Shown here: positions 1 through 9,987 of the stretch, piece after piece
How positions within the stretch are numbered: the stretch's first letter is position 1
How the letters are laid out: each line of letters begins with the position of its first letter
Source: JAIEPM01 sp964546815
GTDB taxonomy: Bacteria > Cyanobacteriota > Vampirovibrionia > Obscuribacterales > Obscuribacteraceae
Direction: 5' to 3'
Assembly: GCA_964546815.1 (NCBI GenBank)
Contig: CAZJLR010000022.1
Span: forward strand, 34,493 to 98,492
DNA length: 64,000 nucleotides
Notes under the pieces: generated by a model
Told to the model about the DNA's origin: nothing
The model's database searches: none
Seen by the model: only the letters and a program-made list of their open reading frames with translations
Translations under genes and position numbers: made by a program

Positions 1-537
1 GTAATTATAAATGTAGAGCTAAGCAAATACTTTAGTAATGTTGGGTCCTCGGTTTCAAATTCCACAGATTGGTTGTAATCGCTCAATGTTATCTGTCCAT
101 GCACTCCTCACTAAGAACCTGCTGCTAAGGCTGATGCCATTGATATTGGCCTATGATTTGGGCCGACTTTAGCTGCTAAATCACTTTGGCAAGAGGAGAT
201 ATTTTTAATGGTTGTGAACAACATTGAATTTTGAAAGAGACCTATTAGTTTTGTTACTGGAATTGTCGCATTAGGCTTCTCTATTGCGAATGGGGAATTG
301 ACTAAAGGTTTGGTCAAGGTAATTTCGAGCTTAATGAGAATGTGTTTACAAGTGCTCCGGTTCAGGCGACAACTAAACTTCATCGCTGTACCACAGATTG
401 ATACTTAAGTCTCATTAGACACGCTAGGCCGTCGATTTGAATCAGGTACAATACCTCAATCAATGAATCAAGATGCGAATCAAGCGACAGCTGCTATGGG
501 CATGTGCATTTGTTGAAACAGCCTGGAGGCTTAGGTA
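1..537. other. No supported gene; possibly eroded coding DNA
   Basis: No open frame here has a credible start, ribosome site and family match. A plus-strand stretch around 125-330 translates in pieces into protein-like text interrupted by stops, which would fit a decayed gene that I cannot identify. The last 20 bases carry GGAGG eight bases before the ATG at 538 and serve as the ribosome-binding site of that gene. A TACAAT at 447-452 could be a -10 box, but I see no -35 partner. Confidence 0.5.
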
Positions 538-2295
538 ATGATTCGAAAGAAAAGTGTTGCGGTAGTTCTTTTGAGTACATCGATATGTGCGTGTTTTGCT
601 TACCCACCATCGGCTTATGCCACTCATGATGACGTCGTTCGTTTGAGTAATGAGGGTGTTAGTGCGCTTAGAGACAACAATTGGGCCTTAGCTATCCAGA
701 GATTCCAGGAGTGTTTGAAGTTAGAGCCGAATTTCAAGCTGCCACGCCAAAATATGGGTACTTGCTATAACAATTGGGGCATTCAGCTACATAATAAGCC
801 CCAGCAAGCAATTGAAAAATTCCACAAGGCAGTGTTTTATGACCCAAGTAATCCTGTTACTTTGCAAAACCTGCAAGGTGTAATTAGGGTCCTCGGCAAA
901 GATCCCAAGTCATTTAATGATCGGGTTACACTTGGAAAACAGGCTCGTTTAGTTGGGGATTTTGAGGGAGCGACAGTCGAATTTGGCGAAGCTCTTAAAA
1001 TTAAGGAAGATCCACAGGTGCGCAGCGATCTTGGTGAGGTACAAGTACTTGCCTCTCTCTCGACTGCGAGGGAAGATTCTGAAAAACAAAGTAGCAATCT
1101 ACCATTGCAACCGAGTGTAAGTCCGGCGAACAAAATTACACAAAGTAATATCGATGGTTTTGCTGGACTACGCGACTCTCGAACCTACACTGCAGATGCA
1201 TCGTCAGCTCAATCACATCCCACTTTGTCGAACGAAGAAAGCCCAGTGCAGCGGCAGCAAAGAATTCGCGAACAAGCAGAAAAAATAGCAGCTGCCAGGT
1301 TGGCTAAAAAACAAGCCGATGACAGCGAAGCGCTCCGTCTTGCAGACCAGCTATATGCCGAGCGCGCTAAGCAACGAGAGAATACAACTCAATCTATTGC
1401 AACAACTACGCATCCATACGCATCACCAAACAAGCAATCTCTAAACAATGGTTCGACAGATCGCCCAGTACGAGACAAATGGGCCGTAATTGTTGGAGTC
1501 GGCAAATTCCAAGACCCCACTATTCCTAAGCTGCATTATCCGGCTAAAGACGCTCAAGATTTCTACAATTTCCTAATTACTAAAGCCAACTTTCGACCAG
1601 ACCATGTGCGCTTGCTTCTTGATGAAAAGGCAACAAAAAAGCGTATCGACAGTGAGATTGGCGATAAATTTCTACCGTACGTCGTTGGTCCGGACGATCT
1701 TGTCGTTGTATATTTCGCCACCCATGGCAGTCCTGCTGAAAAAGATGTTCGCGGTGACAGCTATTTGGTCGCGTATGACACGGAAAAAACGGAACTGTGG
1801 TCAGGCGGAATTGACATGCCAAAACTGCTTGGGACTTTGCAAGACCGAACTCACGCAGACCGAATTCTCATCGTGCTAGATGCATGTCACAGTGGCGCCG
1901 CTGATCCTAATGCCAGAGGACTTGATTTTCAAAGTGCGATTGATATAGACAAATTTTCCATCGGTCGCGGCAATATAATTCTTACTTCGAGCCAACCCGA
2001 CGAAATCTCCTGGGAATCGACCCAATATCCAAACGGCATTTTCACAAAGAGGCTGATTGATTGTCTAACTAAAAATCCCTGCATTATCAAGTCATTTCCC
2101 GAATTGAAGAATTCTGTAGCCAATGACGTACGCCATGAATTCGGCAAATTTCAAACGCCCCACATAAAGGCTGATGGATGGGAAGGAAAAGATCTTTTGA
2201 TAAATGCGCCAGTCACTGGAAGTGCTCCGCTTCCCGAGTCGGTAAAGGCCAAATTGCAGCCCGATAGCACGGTTCCTCTAACCGTGCAACCTTAA
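538..2295 (+). CDS. Secreted TPR-caspase (peptidase C14) protein
   Basis: A 585-residue predicted exported cysteine peptidase of the caspase/metacaspase fold (clan CD). The first 28 residues form a signal peptide. Residues about 33-175 are TPR-like helical repeats typical of protein-protein contact modules. Residues about 235-290 are a charged Ala/Lys/Glu helical linker also found in several neighbours. The caspase domain runs from about 308 to 560. The catalytic pair is visible as His396 in YFATHGS and Cys450 in LDACHSG. A later SWES motif and a terminal QTPHIKADGWEG motif recur across the array. The start is supported by GGAGG eight bases upstream. It belongs to the DACHSG subgroup, with 24333, 26708, 28979 and the broken 37461 copy. 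Substrate and role are unknown. Conserved catalytic residues suggest an active enzyme, by inference. Confidence 0.9.
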   Translation: MIRKKSVAVVLLSTSICACFAYPPSAYATHDDVVRLSNEGVSALRDNNWALAIQRFQECLKLEPNFKLPRQNMGTCYNNWGIQLHNKPQQAIEKFHKAVFYDPSNPVTLQNLQGVIRVLGKDPKSFNDRVTLGKQARLVGDFEGATVEFGEALKIKEDPQVRSDLGEVQVLASLSTAREDSEKQSSNLPLQPSVSPANKITQSNIDGFAGLRDSRTYTADASSAQSHPTLSNEESPVQRQQRIREQAEKIAAARLAKKQADDSEALRLADQLYAERAKQRENTTQSIATTTHPYASPNKQSLNNGSTDRPVRDKWAVIVGVGKFQDPTIPKLHYPAKDAQDFYNFLITKANFRPDHVRLLLDEKATKKRIDSEIGDKFLPYVVGPDDLVVVYFATHGSPAEKDVRGDSYLVAYDTEKTELWSGGIDMPKLLGTLQDRTHADRILIVLDACHSGAADPNARGLDFQSAIDIDKFSIGRGNIILTSSQPDEISWESTQYPNGIFTKRLIDCLTKNPCIIKSFPELKNSVANDVRHEFGKFQTPHIKADGWEGKDLLINAPVTGSAPLPESVKAKLQPDSTVPLTVQP

Positions 2296-2551
2296 AACCT
2301 GCGCATCGGAATTGCTAGTTGTTCTTGTTTCTTAGGTGTGAATGGATGATTAGCGCCAAGGCTTTATCGTTATCATAGGTCACAACGCTGCCCCCTGAAG
2401 CAGCGCTGTTGCAACAAATATTCTATTTGCTGGATATAGACGAAATGCACCGCGGGCAATACTAATAAAAACAGCTATTTTTTCGAGGCAAGATCTCGAA
2501 GTTTATCATAGCGAACTTATCTTTACTGAATTGTGCACCCCGAAAGCGATG

Positions 2552-4930
2552 CTACTTAGATGTCTTGGAAGCTTTCTCTGGAGCCTGTTTGCCGAGCACT
2601 CCCGTCGGCTTTGTTGGAGACAGGGGCGCAGTCGCCTGCGGAGTAATTATCCCTTCCATGGCAGCAGCTCCGGCTTCACGCGGTGCTGAAGGTGGAATTG
2701 ACAATACGAGATCTCGACCTTCCCAGCTCCCGCCAAGTTGGGGTGTTTGCTCTTTGCTAAAGTCTCGTTTTACTTCCCACTGAACGCGTTTCCTCAACTC
2801 TTCGAAAGTCTTAGTTGAGTCCAGTTTTGTACCATTCTCTCTCAGAACATCAATCAAATTTTTGGTAAATACTCCGTTCGAATAATTCTTAGACTCCCAT
2901 GACCTTTCACCAACACCACTAGAACTGATTACAATTTGACCAGCGCCAAGGGATATTTTGCTAATGTCAAAATTGTCGCTGTCTTCCAGGCTCCTGGAGC
3001 CTGGAATGCTTCCGCCACTGTAGCAAGTATCCATTACTATCAAGACACGATCGCTTTTTACATCGGAAGTTAGTCTTCGGTAGACCTCCTCCATATCGAC
3101 ACCTGTGGCATACGGGTCATCGGCTTCTGTATCATAAGCAACAATGTAATTTTTCGCTCCTCTATCTTTGTGTGCAGGAGTTCCATGAGTTGAAATATAA
3201 ACAACACAAAGGTCATCAGGTTCTGTTAAATTCGGAAGCCATTTACTTCCGAACGAAGACATTATGTTTCTTCTGGTTGCGTTCTGATCTAAAAGTATAC
3301 GAACGTGGTCCTTCCTAAAGCCTGCTTCTTTTACTAAGAACTCTGCAAAGTCGGTTGCGTCCTTTGAAGCAAACTGTAAATCGTATCGGGGATTCTTGAA
3401 TTTGCTGATTCCGACCACAAGCGCCCATTTATCTTTGACTGGACGATTTACTGGTGCAAGTGCTGGTTTATTTGCTGCTGCAGCTGCAATTGAAGCTTTC
3501 TTGGCTTCATCACGTTCGCGCATAACGCGATCAACCTCTTGTGCAAGCCTGCGAGCTTGGTCTTGATCATCAGCGATTTTCTTTGCTTGCGCAATTGCTT
3601 CAGTTCTTACTCTGTCACGCCGCTCTCTCTTTGCAGAGGATGTTCTCGTTCCATTGTAAGTGATGTTTGCTGAATATGCGTAGGCCGATGTTTTGAAGCT
3701 GTTTCCATCATAGGTTCCAGAATATACGGTGGCACTTGTAATACCCTCAAAAGCAACCTTAATGTTGTGCCCGTCAAAGCTTTTCACCAACAGCTTGAGG
3801 GGCTTTCCTGCCGCTTCTCCATCAAATGTCTGTGTATCCGAATTCCACGTAAGTTGGAACTCACTTGAGCCCGAGCCATATCGTCCACTCCAATGGGAAG
3901 TTACTTGCCAGCTTCCGTCAAACTCGTCCTTTCCAAAAGGCACGTCAATTCCAGGACGACAAGCATCAGCTAGTTCGATTGGGTTCTTGGGCTCAGGCGC
4001 CAACTCTTCAATAGTAAAGTGTGCAAGCTCCTTTGGTTGAGCCAGTCCTGACGTTTTAGCTATTCTTGCTAGTCTACGAGCACAATTAATTACTTGTTCC
4101 GTTTTCACGCCATCTTTTTCGGCAGCAACGAGCGCCTTTGCGTAATATGGCATTGCTTTTTTTGATTCATTTTTTGCAAAATACAAATCCCCAGTTAGAA
4201 TCTGGATTGAAATTCCGCTCTTTGTAGAATCGACTTTCTCGAGTTTTTTTAGAAGTGCCGCTGCATTGATTAAGTCATTTTTCTTTAGTGCAATTCGGAG
4301 ACATTGTGCGACGCTACGTTCGTATTCCAGCTTTGATTCCTTGGCAGAATTCTGTCGAATCTCCAAAGCTTTCTTTGCTGCAACTTCGGCATCATCGAAT
4401 TTCTCTAATTTGATACAAGTTTCGGCCAAGAATTCGTTGATTTCAGCCAAGCTTGAGTTGTTTGGAGAAAGCGTCGCATTCCAAGCATTAAGAGCCTTTC
4501 GAAGGTTCTTTTCTGACTCTTCAAACTGCTGTCTTTTAAAGTTCAATAGCCCAAGACGTTCATAACATTGAGCTGTGGCAACTTGGTTCTCAGGAATCTT
4601 TTCGTCTAGTTCAAGCGACTTTTTGATAGCGGAGTCCGCGGCGTCGAGTTCTCCGCGTTCCATTAACACAACGCCAAGATCACCCCATGATTCAGCAAGT
4701 GCTTCCCAGTTGAATTTTTCCGCCTCTGCGTCTTTAATAGACAGCTCGAACATGGACTTTGCCTTAGTCATGTCGTTGTTCTTATAAGCCTTTTTGCCTT
4801 CAGCTGTTGACTCTGTCCAAGCAGCGGATCCACTTGTCGTAGACCAGGCCGATGGGGAGTTTAATAAAGCTGCAAGCATCAGTATGGCTTTTGTTGCACG
4901 TGGATTACGATGATTCAACTTGAGACGCAT
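2552..4930 (-). CDS. Secreted TPR-caspase protein with central beta domain
   Basis: A 792-residue caspase-type protein. I chose the ATG at 4930 rather than the longer frame to 4987, because AAGGAG lies nine bases upstream and a signal peptide follows directly. Residues about 40-290 are TPR repeats. Residues about 330-435 are a strand-rich domain of unknown family with many Gly, Ser and Tyr. Residues about 440-490 are a charged helical linker. The caspase domain spans about 498-760, with His582 in YISTHGT and Cys636 in MDTCYSG. The conserved SWES and QTPQLGGSWEG motifs follow. It faces the first gene convergently across a 256 bp gap in which I see no gene. The C-terminal tail is Pro/Ala-rich. 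Probably an exported regulated protease; target unknown. Confidence 0.88.
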   Translation of the reverse strand: MRLKLNHRNPRATKAILMLAALLNSPSAWSTTSGSAAWTESTAEGKKAYKNNDMTKAKSMFELSIKDAEAEKFNWEALAESWGDLGVVLMERGELDAADSAIKKSLELDEKIPENQVATAQCYERLGLLNFKRQQFEESEKNLRKALNAWNATLSPNNSSLAEINEFLAETCIKLEKFDDAEVAAKKALEIRQNSAKESKLEYERSVAQCLRIALKKNDLINAAALLKKLEKVDSTKSGISIQILTGDLYFAKNESKKAMPYYAKALVAAEKDGVKTEQVINCARRLARIAKTSGLAQPKELAHFTIEELAPEPKNPIELADACRPGIDVPFGKDEFDGSWQVTSHWSGRYGSGSSEFQLTWNSDTQTFDGEAAGKPLKLLVKSFDGHNIKVAFEGITSATVYSGTYDGNSFKTSAYAYSANITYNGTRTSSAKRERRDRVRTEAIAQAKKIADDQDQARRLAQEVDRVMRERDEAKKASIAAAAANKPALAPVNRPVKDKWALVVGISKFKNPRYDLQFASKDATDFAEFLVKEAGFRKDHVRILLDQNATRRNIMSSFGSKWLPNLTEPDDLCVVYISTHGTPAHKDRGAKNYIVAYDTEADDPYATGVDMEEVYRRLTSDVKSDRVLIVMDTCYSGGSIPGSRSLEDSDNFDISKISLGAGQIVISSSGVGERSWESKNYSNGVFTKNLIDVLRENGTKLDSTKTFEELRKRVQWEVKRDFSKEQTPQLGGSWEGRDLVLSIPPSAPREAGAAAMEGIITPQATAPLSPTKPTGVLGKQAPEKASKTSK

Positions 4931-5149
4931 TTGAATATTCTCCTTACAGAGTCGAGCGCCAACTCCTAGCTTATTTATGCCCGTCAATCCTTTGGGTTTA
5001 TGGAGAACCTATCCTCAAGACTTTCGATTTTAGGTTAAACATTTTGGAATTTCAGGAACTGTTAGTTTGGCGAAAACAATCCTCACCATAGTCAGAACAA
5101 GCCTCTCGAAGATTTCTATCCTTTTCCTTCAATCAGCGCTGTCTACCTT

Positions 5150-5450
5150 TTAAGGTGCGACAGTAAGCTCGGGTTGTGAAGCTGACACAAATAAGACCAT
5201 AGCGGCTCCCTCCCAATCGTCGCCAATCTGAGGAGTCTATTGCTTGTGCTCAAGTTGCTTTAGGTCCCACTCCACATTTTTCATCAATTCGGGAAAGGCA
5301 GTCTTTAGGTTGCCTTTGTGTTTTTTTTTAGAGCCTCAATCAAATGGTGCGTAAACACACCATTCTTCACTTGCTTAGATTCCCATGCTCGTTCACCTGT
5401 TCCACTTGCCTAATTGAATTTTCGAAATGTCAAAGGTGTAGTAAAACTCT
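5150..5450 (-). pseudogene. Fossil of a caspase gene C-terminus
   Basis: Read on the minus strand, three frames together rebuild the end of a caspase domain. FDISKI is seen near 5430, then ASGTGERAWESKQVKNGVFT near 5400-5345, then a frame change in a run of T (A on this strand), and finally TPQIGDDWEG ending at the stop codon at 5150. These match the SWES and terminal W-x-G motifs of the intact paralogues in the correct order. At least two frameshifts, one in-frame stop and a short deletion are present. The upstream catalytic part is missing. It most resembles the 2552 gene next to it, so it is probably an old tandem copy. Confidence 0.8.
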
Positions 5451-5579
5451 CACAATGACGGCAGCTCAGTGATTAGCAGCTTCATGTCGCCTAATTGTAG
5501 GCGTCGAGCCGCACTTCCTGAAGACCTTGACAGAACTCGTCAAATTCAATTGATACCGGCGTTGTTAAAACGACTCTAA

Positions 5580-6032
5580 AATAACCTGGTAATCTCTGTA
5601 ATTTCGCAAAGTGAGACCACTCTGCTTGCACAAAACTGCGATTATGCGCTTGATCAAACCAGAGGCCAATACTTTGATAATCAGTTCGAATTTAAGAGCT
5701 TGTTGAAGTCTCAAGGCGTTGATCTGACAGTGCAGAGCTCGATTGTCATGGTGAATGTTGTGCCAGAATTTGATGGAGTGATCGATAAAACAATTGGCGT
5801 TGAGGGCATAAAAGTTGCTGATAAACGTGTCGCGATGGAATTGAAAGCGCCCTACAACAAAGATGCTTGGTACATTACGCTCAACATCGACAAAACTCTC
5901 AAATTCAATATTGACAAATCAGACCCACGCTGCATTTTGAAAAAAATTCAGGGGCTGAAAGTCGATGGCAATGCAGTTGACAAGGTTGAAGCCGTAGGCG
6001 ACCAAATAAATTTTTCACTACAGCAAAAATGA
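5580..6032 (+). pseudogene. Open fragment without a normal start, unknown protein
   Basis: The frame is open from just after a stop at 5577 to 6032 and encodes about 150 residues of plausible soluble, mixed alpha/beta protein. It has no ATG or GTG before a TTG at 5700, which would give 110 residues. No ribosome site precedes that TTG. This pattern suggests the 3' part of a gene whose beginning is lost, or a short gene with an unusual start. I do not recognise the family. No signal peptide is visible. The stop overlaps an ATG at 6029 by ATGA, followed by a 25-codon frame beginning MKSWH that is echoed at 8045. Confidence 0.4.
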
Positions 6033-6267
6033 AAAGCTGGCATCTAACCATGTTGTTCTGGGCTTTGCTAAATAGCTATTCGACCCGCTCACAAAGGATT
6101 ACTTGAGAAAGTAGATCAATCTATTGCTCAGAAATACCGGCGCTAATACCTGCGGTATTGTTTGGGATTTGAAATCTTGGGTACCTGAAATGATATAGAA
6201 TAGGCCTAAGGATTTGGGGTAAAATCGTGGGTAACAATTGATTCCTCAAGCTGGTGGAGCTCATCCG

Positions 6268-7929
6268 ATGTCGAGAAACCAATTTTTTGTTGGACCCACA
6301 AATAGCTTCTCTACCATTCGGCCTGTGCACATCGTTTTATTTCTCGTTTTATTTCCCGTTTTATTTCCCGTTTTATTTTTGTTGGCAGCGGGCCAGGCAA
6401 ATGCGGCTGAGAAAATCAGAATTGCCGTTGAGCCGTCGGAATTGAACCAAAGCTGGCACGGACATGGCATTCCTGATGCCACCAGCAGAAATTTTGAGCT
6501 CCTGTTTTCTGATGCTCTAGCCAAAAAACTCGGTTCCCAGCAAGAATTTTCAGTACTATCTGTCGCCGATGCATCACGGTTAGCCACTAAATATGGCACT
6601 ACTTTTGGCGGTAAAGATGATTTACTGTTGGATAAAGGTGATGTTGATGTGTCCGTCACATTCTCGATTATTAGGTTGGGTAACAAATATATAAGGTCGG
6701 GTATTGGGAGCGTAAATGTTGTTCAGCCAGAACTTAATATTTCAATGCACATCAGTTATTTTGATTCGCTTCAGAACCGTCAATGTGCTAAGACTTTTAG
6801 GGACGTCCGTTCAGTTAGTGCAACTTCATTTGAAACAAAAAATTTTAACGCAGATGGAGAAGCTCTTAGTATTTTTGAAAATGAGCTTCCTGCCTTTGCC
6901 AATGATATTGCTGCCAAAGCGGCTGGATTATTAGCGGTTCAGATCAGCTCGTTGCCAGTACGTACAACTGCGATAGAGCACGGCGCGCCTCAGAAGACCT
7001 CAAATGTCGAAGACGTTCGAGACTCGAGACTTAAGCCGGCTGCTGTGTCTACCATCAACAAACCCATTGCCGACAAGTGGGCACTGGTTATAGGTATTAG
7101 CAAGTTTCAAAATCCTCAATACAACCTGAAATATGCCGCGAAGGACGCACAGGATTTTTACAACTATCTTATCGGCGACGGACATTTCAAGAAAGATCAT
7201 GTGCTTTTACTTTTGAATGAGAATGCTACTCGTCGAAATGTAATGGCTGCTTTTGGAGATAAGTTTCTGCCCGCAGTCACTCGTGACGGAGATCTTGTTG
7301 CTATCTATGTTGCAACGCATGGCACACCGGCAAACAAAGATCCTGGAAAGAGAAATTTCATCGTTGCATACGACACCGAAGCTGATGCCCTTTACGAAAC
7401 AGGCGTCGATATGGACGAACTTTATCGACGTGTGAAGGAGGGAGTGCGAACAGACCGCGCGCTGATCGTTATGGACACCTGTTACAGCGGCGCGGGAATT
7501 CCAGGTGCGAGGGGAATGGATGCTTGTGCTAATTTTGATGCGGCGCAGGTAGCCCAAGGATTTGGCCATCTGGTGCTGTCCAGTAGTTCCCCATCTGAAC
7601 GGAGTTGGGAAAGTAAGGTCAGTACTAACGGAGTGTTCACTAAATATCTTCTGCAAAATTTGCGGCTGGCCAATGGGAACGTAAAAAATGCTTACAAGAA
7701 ACTGAAGGATGATGTTGGCTGGGAAGTTCAAAATGCGTTCAACCAACCACAGCATCCACAGCTTGGGGGCGATTGGGAAGGGGAAGAGTTAGTGCTTTCT
7801 GCAACTCCAAACGCACCACGGGCGATACTGAATCCGGACTTGCTGAAACTTATCAATTTGCAAAGTAGCCCTACGCAGCCGCGCTCCTCTGGAACTTATC
7901 AGCCCAGGAGCACTAAATTGCAGCGATAA
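6268..7929 (+). CDS. Secreted caspase protein with CsgG/LpoB-like N-terminal domain
   Basis: A 553-residue caspase-type protein. The ATG at 6268 has GGTGGAG just upstream and starts a protein with a long hydrophobic export segment (residues about 20-48), so it is preferred over a TTG at 6238. The hydrophobic core is encoded by a 12 bp tandem repeat. Residues about 50-235 form an alpha/beta domain; its pattern (RIAV near the start, then helices and FSVL) loosely recalls CsgG/FlgO/LpoB-like domains, which is only a suggestion. The caspase domain spans about 268-525, with His351 in YVATHGT and Cys405 in MDTCYSG. SWES and HPQLGGDWEG motifs follow. It is directly followed by a close paralogue 75 nt downstream on the same strand, so the two probably form an operon and arose by tandem duplication. 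Confidence 0.87.
   Translation: MSRNQFFVGPTNSFSTIRPVHIVLFLVLFPVLFPVLFLLAAGQANAAEKIRIAVEPSELNQSWHGHGIPDATSRNFELLFSDALAKKLGSQQEFSVLSVADASRLATKYGTTFGGKDDLLLDKGDVDVSVTFSIIRLGNKYIRSGIGSVNVVQPELNISMHISYFDSLQNRQCAKTFRDVRSVSATSFETKNFNADGEALSIFENELPAFANDIAAKAAGLLAVQISSLPVRTTAIEHGAPQKTSNVEDVRDSRLKPAAVSTINKPIADKWALVIGISKFQNPQYNLKYAAKDAQDFYNYLIGDGHFKKDHVLLLLNENATRRNVMAAFGDKFLPAVTRDGDLVAIYVATHGTPANKDPGKRNFIVAYDTEADALYETGVDMDELYRRVKEGVRTDRALIVMDTCYSGAGIPGARGMDACANFDAAQVAQGFGHLVLSSSSPSERSWESKVSTNGVFTKYLLQNLRLANGNVKNAYKKLKDDVGWEVQNAFNQPQHPQLGGDWEGEELVLSATPNAPRAILNPDLLKLINLQSSPTQPRSSGTYQPRSTKLQR
6333..6380 (+). repeat. 12 bp minisatellite inside a signal peptide
   Basis: Four successive copies of a CGTTTTATTTCC-like unit, the first and last imperfect, encode alternating VLF, P and L residues of the hydrophobic core of the export signal of the 6268 gene. 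The unit is a multiple of three, so gain or loss of copies changes core length without shifting frame. Confidence 0.85.
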
Positions 7930-8004
7930 TGTGTATTGCGTAAATAGCCAGAATTTTAGTGGTATGTGGTGCAATCTGAATTACTCTTTCGAAGCTACAC
8001 AGAT

Positions 8005-9606
8005 ATGTTATTCAAAAAAATCCTCTTTTATACAACAGAAAAAAATGAAAAGCTGGCATTCAAAGCGAGTAATCTTGATACTTTGTTGTCGCTTTGCAAA
8101 GTGCTTATCGGCTTGTTCTTCTTTCTATTTGCTGTATTGCCAGTCTGCGCAGACCAAGAATCAATAGTTACAGAGCGCAAGAATATTGCAAATTTAGAAT
8201 CTGAAATAAATGCCATGGGTAAGGGGCGAGCCCGATGTGAGAAACTAGCAGCAGCCTCCGAGTTATATCGCATTCTATCAAATGATTTGCAAGAGCTTGG
8301 TAATGTAGGCGATGCTAAATTGGCTTGGGATCAGCATTTCGAAAAGATGTGGCAATTGCTGCGAGAAGACGGACGGGATATTGCAGGCTATCCATATGAG
8401 GCAATGCCCGTTATCAAAATGAAAACGCGGACGGATACGAATACTCGCCTCGACAGTGACCCGGAAGTGCGAAAAAATTATGAAACGGCCAAAGAACTGC
8501 TGAGACTTGGAAATATTAACGCAGCAATGGTCAGCGCCATGACGTGTGCTTATCAGACAGGCTCTGAAGACCCGAGAGTGTTGCTATTGCTATCGGATAT
8601 TTATACAAAACAAGGGAATAAGCTAGCAGCCGAGAATTCCAAGTCGAAAGCAACCGCGCTGCTTGAAAAACAAGCACCTGCGAACAGCAGCATTCAACCG
8701 CAGAGCCCGATCGATCCCAAAAAGGTTAACAAACCAATTGCCGACAAGTGGGCGCTTGTTATTGGCATTAGTAAATTTGCTTATTCGAAGAAGCACCCAG
8801 AGCAACCGAGTATCGACCTCAAATATTCTGCAAAGGACGCACAGGATTTCTATACTTATCTGACTACACAGGCAAAATTCTCCAAAGACCACGTTCTTCT
8901 GCTACTCAACGAGGCGGCAACAAGAGAAAACATCATGGCTGCTTTTGGTGATAAATTCTTGCCTGCGGTGGTTCGTTCTGGAGATCAAGTTGTAATCTAC
9001 GTTGCTACGCACGGCACCCCGGCTAGCAAGGACCCGGCCAAAAGAAATTTTATTGTTGCGTATGATACTAATCCCAATTCTCTTTATGCCACTGGTGTAA
9101 ATATGGAAGAACTCTACAAAAGCGTGCAAACAGCGGTGAAAAGCAATCGTGCACTCATCGTCATGGATACATGTTACAGCGGTGCCGGTGTGCCAGGGGC
9201 ACGAGGTGTTGATGATGGTGCTAATTTTGATGTAGCGCAAATATCACAAGGCTTCGGGCACCTGGTACTTGCAAGTAGCGCGCCGAATGAAAGATCTTGG
9301 GAAAGTAAAGTATCTGCAAACGGTGTGTTTACGAAATATCTGATCCAGGATTTGCAACTGACAAAAGGAAATCTCAAAAATACGTTTGAAAAACTGTCAA
9401 ACGATGTTCAATGGGAAGTTCAAAATGCATTCAATCAGCCTCAACATCCTAAACTAGGCGGGGAATGGGAAGGAGAAGACTTCAATTTGTCTGCATCACC
9501 GACAGAACACAGACCCATACTAAATCCGGATCTATTGAATTTGATGAAACAAGCGGCCAGTTCACCCTCGACGGTGCCATCGGTGAAAGAAATAAAAGCA
9601 AAGTAA
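8005..9606 (+). CDS. Caspase protein with helical-repeat N-terminus
   Basis: About 533 residues from the ATG at 8005; the start is uncertain. The open frame reaches a GTG at 7966, and the ribosome site is weak in either case. A hydrophobic stretch followed by CADQ at about residues 32-52 looks like an export signal with an overly long N-region. The ATG at 8045 in another frame begins MKSWHSKRVIL, which looks like a better signal start, so an old frameshift near 8070-8100 is possible. Residues about 65-230 are TPR-like helices. The caspase domain spans about 246-505, with His336 in YVATHGT and Cys390 in MDTCYSG, then SWES and HPKLGGEWEG. It is the tandem paralogue of the gene ending at 7929 and is very similar over the caspase domain. 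Confidence 0.82.
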   Translation: MLFKKILFYTTEKNEKLAFKASNLDTLLSLCKVLIGLFFFLFAVLPVCADQESIVTERKNIANLESEINAMGKGRARCEKLAAASELYRILSNDLQELGNVGDAKLAWDQHFEKMWQLLREDGRDIAGYPYEAMPVIKMKTRTDTNTRLDSDPEVRKNYETAKELLRLGNINAAMVSAMTCAYQTGSEDPRVLLLLSDIYTKQGNKLAAENSKSKATALLEKQAPANSSIQPQSPIDPKKVNKPIADKWALVIGISKFAYSKKHPEQPSIDLKYSAKDAQDFYTYLTTQAKFSKDHVLLLLNEAATRENIMAAFGDKFLPAVVRSGDQVVIYVATHGTPASKDPAKRNFIVAYDTNPNSLYATGVNMEELYKSVQTAVKSNRALIVMDTCYSGAGVPGARGVDDGANFDVAQISQGFGHLVLASSAPNERSWESKVSANGVFTKYLIQDLQLTKGNLKNTFEKLSNDVQWEVQNAFNQPQHPKLGGEWEGEDFNLSASPTEHRPILNPDLLNLMKQAASSPSTVPSVKEIKAK

Positions 9607-9678
9607 GCGCGAAGAATTATTCGAGCAAAGGTGAGTGGCACCATAAGTGAAGAGAATCGCTAAATTCGGCGAGATTGA

Positions 9679-9950
9679 ATGATCGCTGGCTCTGTAATTG
9701 GCTCAATAACACCAGGCAGGACTTGTTATTAACGCTCGTGGTGCGGAGGAACTCGAGAATAGAGCTCAACTTACAAAAGAAGTCTCGGGAACAGTGATAT
9801 GTGTAACCGACGATGTATCAGCTAAAGATTTTTGCGAAAAAACATAGTGCGGGCTTGTCGCACCACTCACAGTGGCATTGACGTTTTGATCATTAATGCG
9901 GGAGTACCTCGTTTAGTCATTTTTGGCAATGAAGGGAGAGAATTGAAACA
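9679..9950 (+). pseudogene. Fossil of a short-chain dehydrogenase/reductase
   Basis: Pieces in different plus-strand frames read as an SDR N-terminal half. There is a glycine-poor remnant of the nucleotide loop near 9680-9715, then LVINARGAEELENRAQ with VTDDVSAKDFCEK (9727-9840), then GIDVLIINAGVPRL (about 9877-9915), which is the family's NNAG motif region. Stops and frameshifts separate the pieces, and the catalytic Ser-Tyr-Lys half is absent. The remnant ends where the convergent caspase gene at 9988-11478 begins its 3' end. It is probably unrelated debris left by rearrangement. Confidence 0.7.
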
Positions 9951-9987
9951 TAGCAGGCCAGCTATGATTGAGAGTTCCACGTGCATT

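Noticed and set aside
111..383. A minus-strand frame of 90 codons near the left edge
   Set aside because: No ribosome site, no family match, and the composition is unlike its neighbours.
5490..5580. Minus-strand frame reading FRVVLTTPVSIEFDEF, like the end of an aminotransferase
   Set aside because: Under 30 codons with no other family motif nearby.
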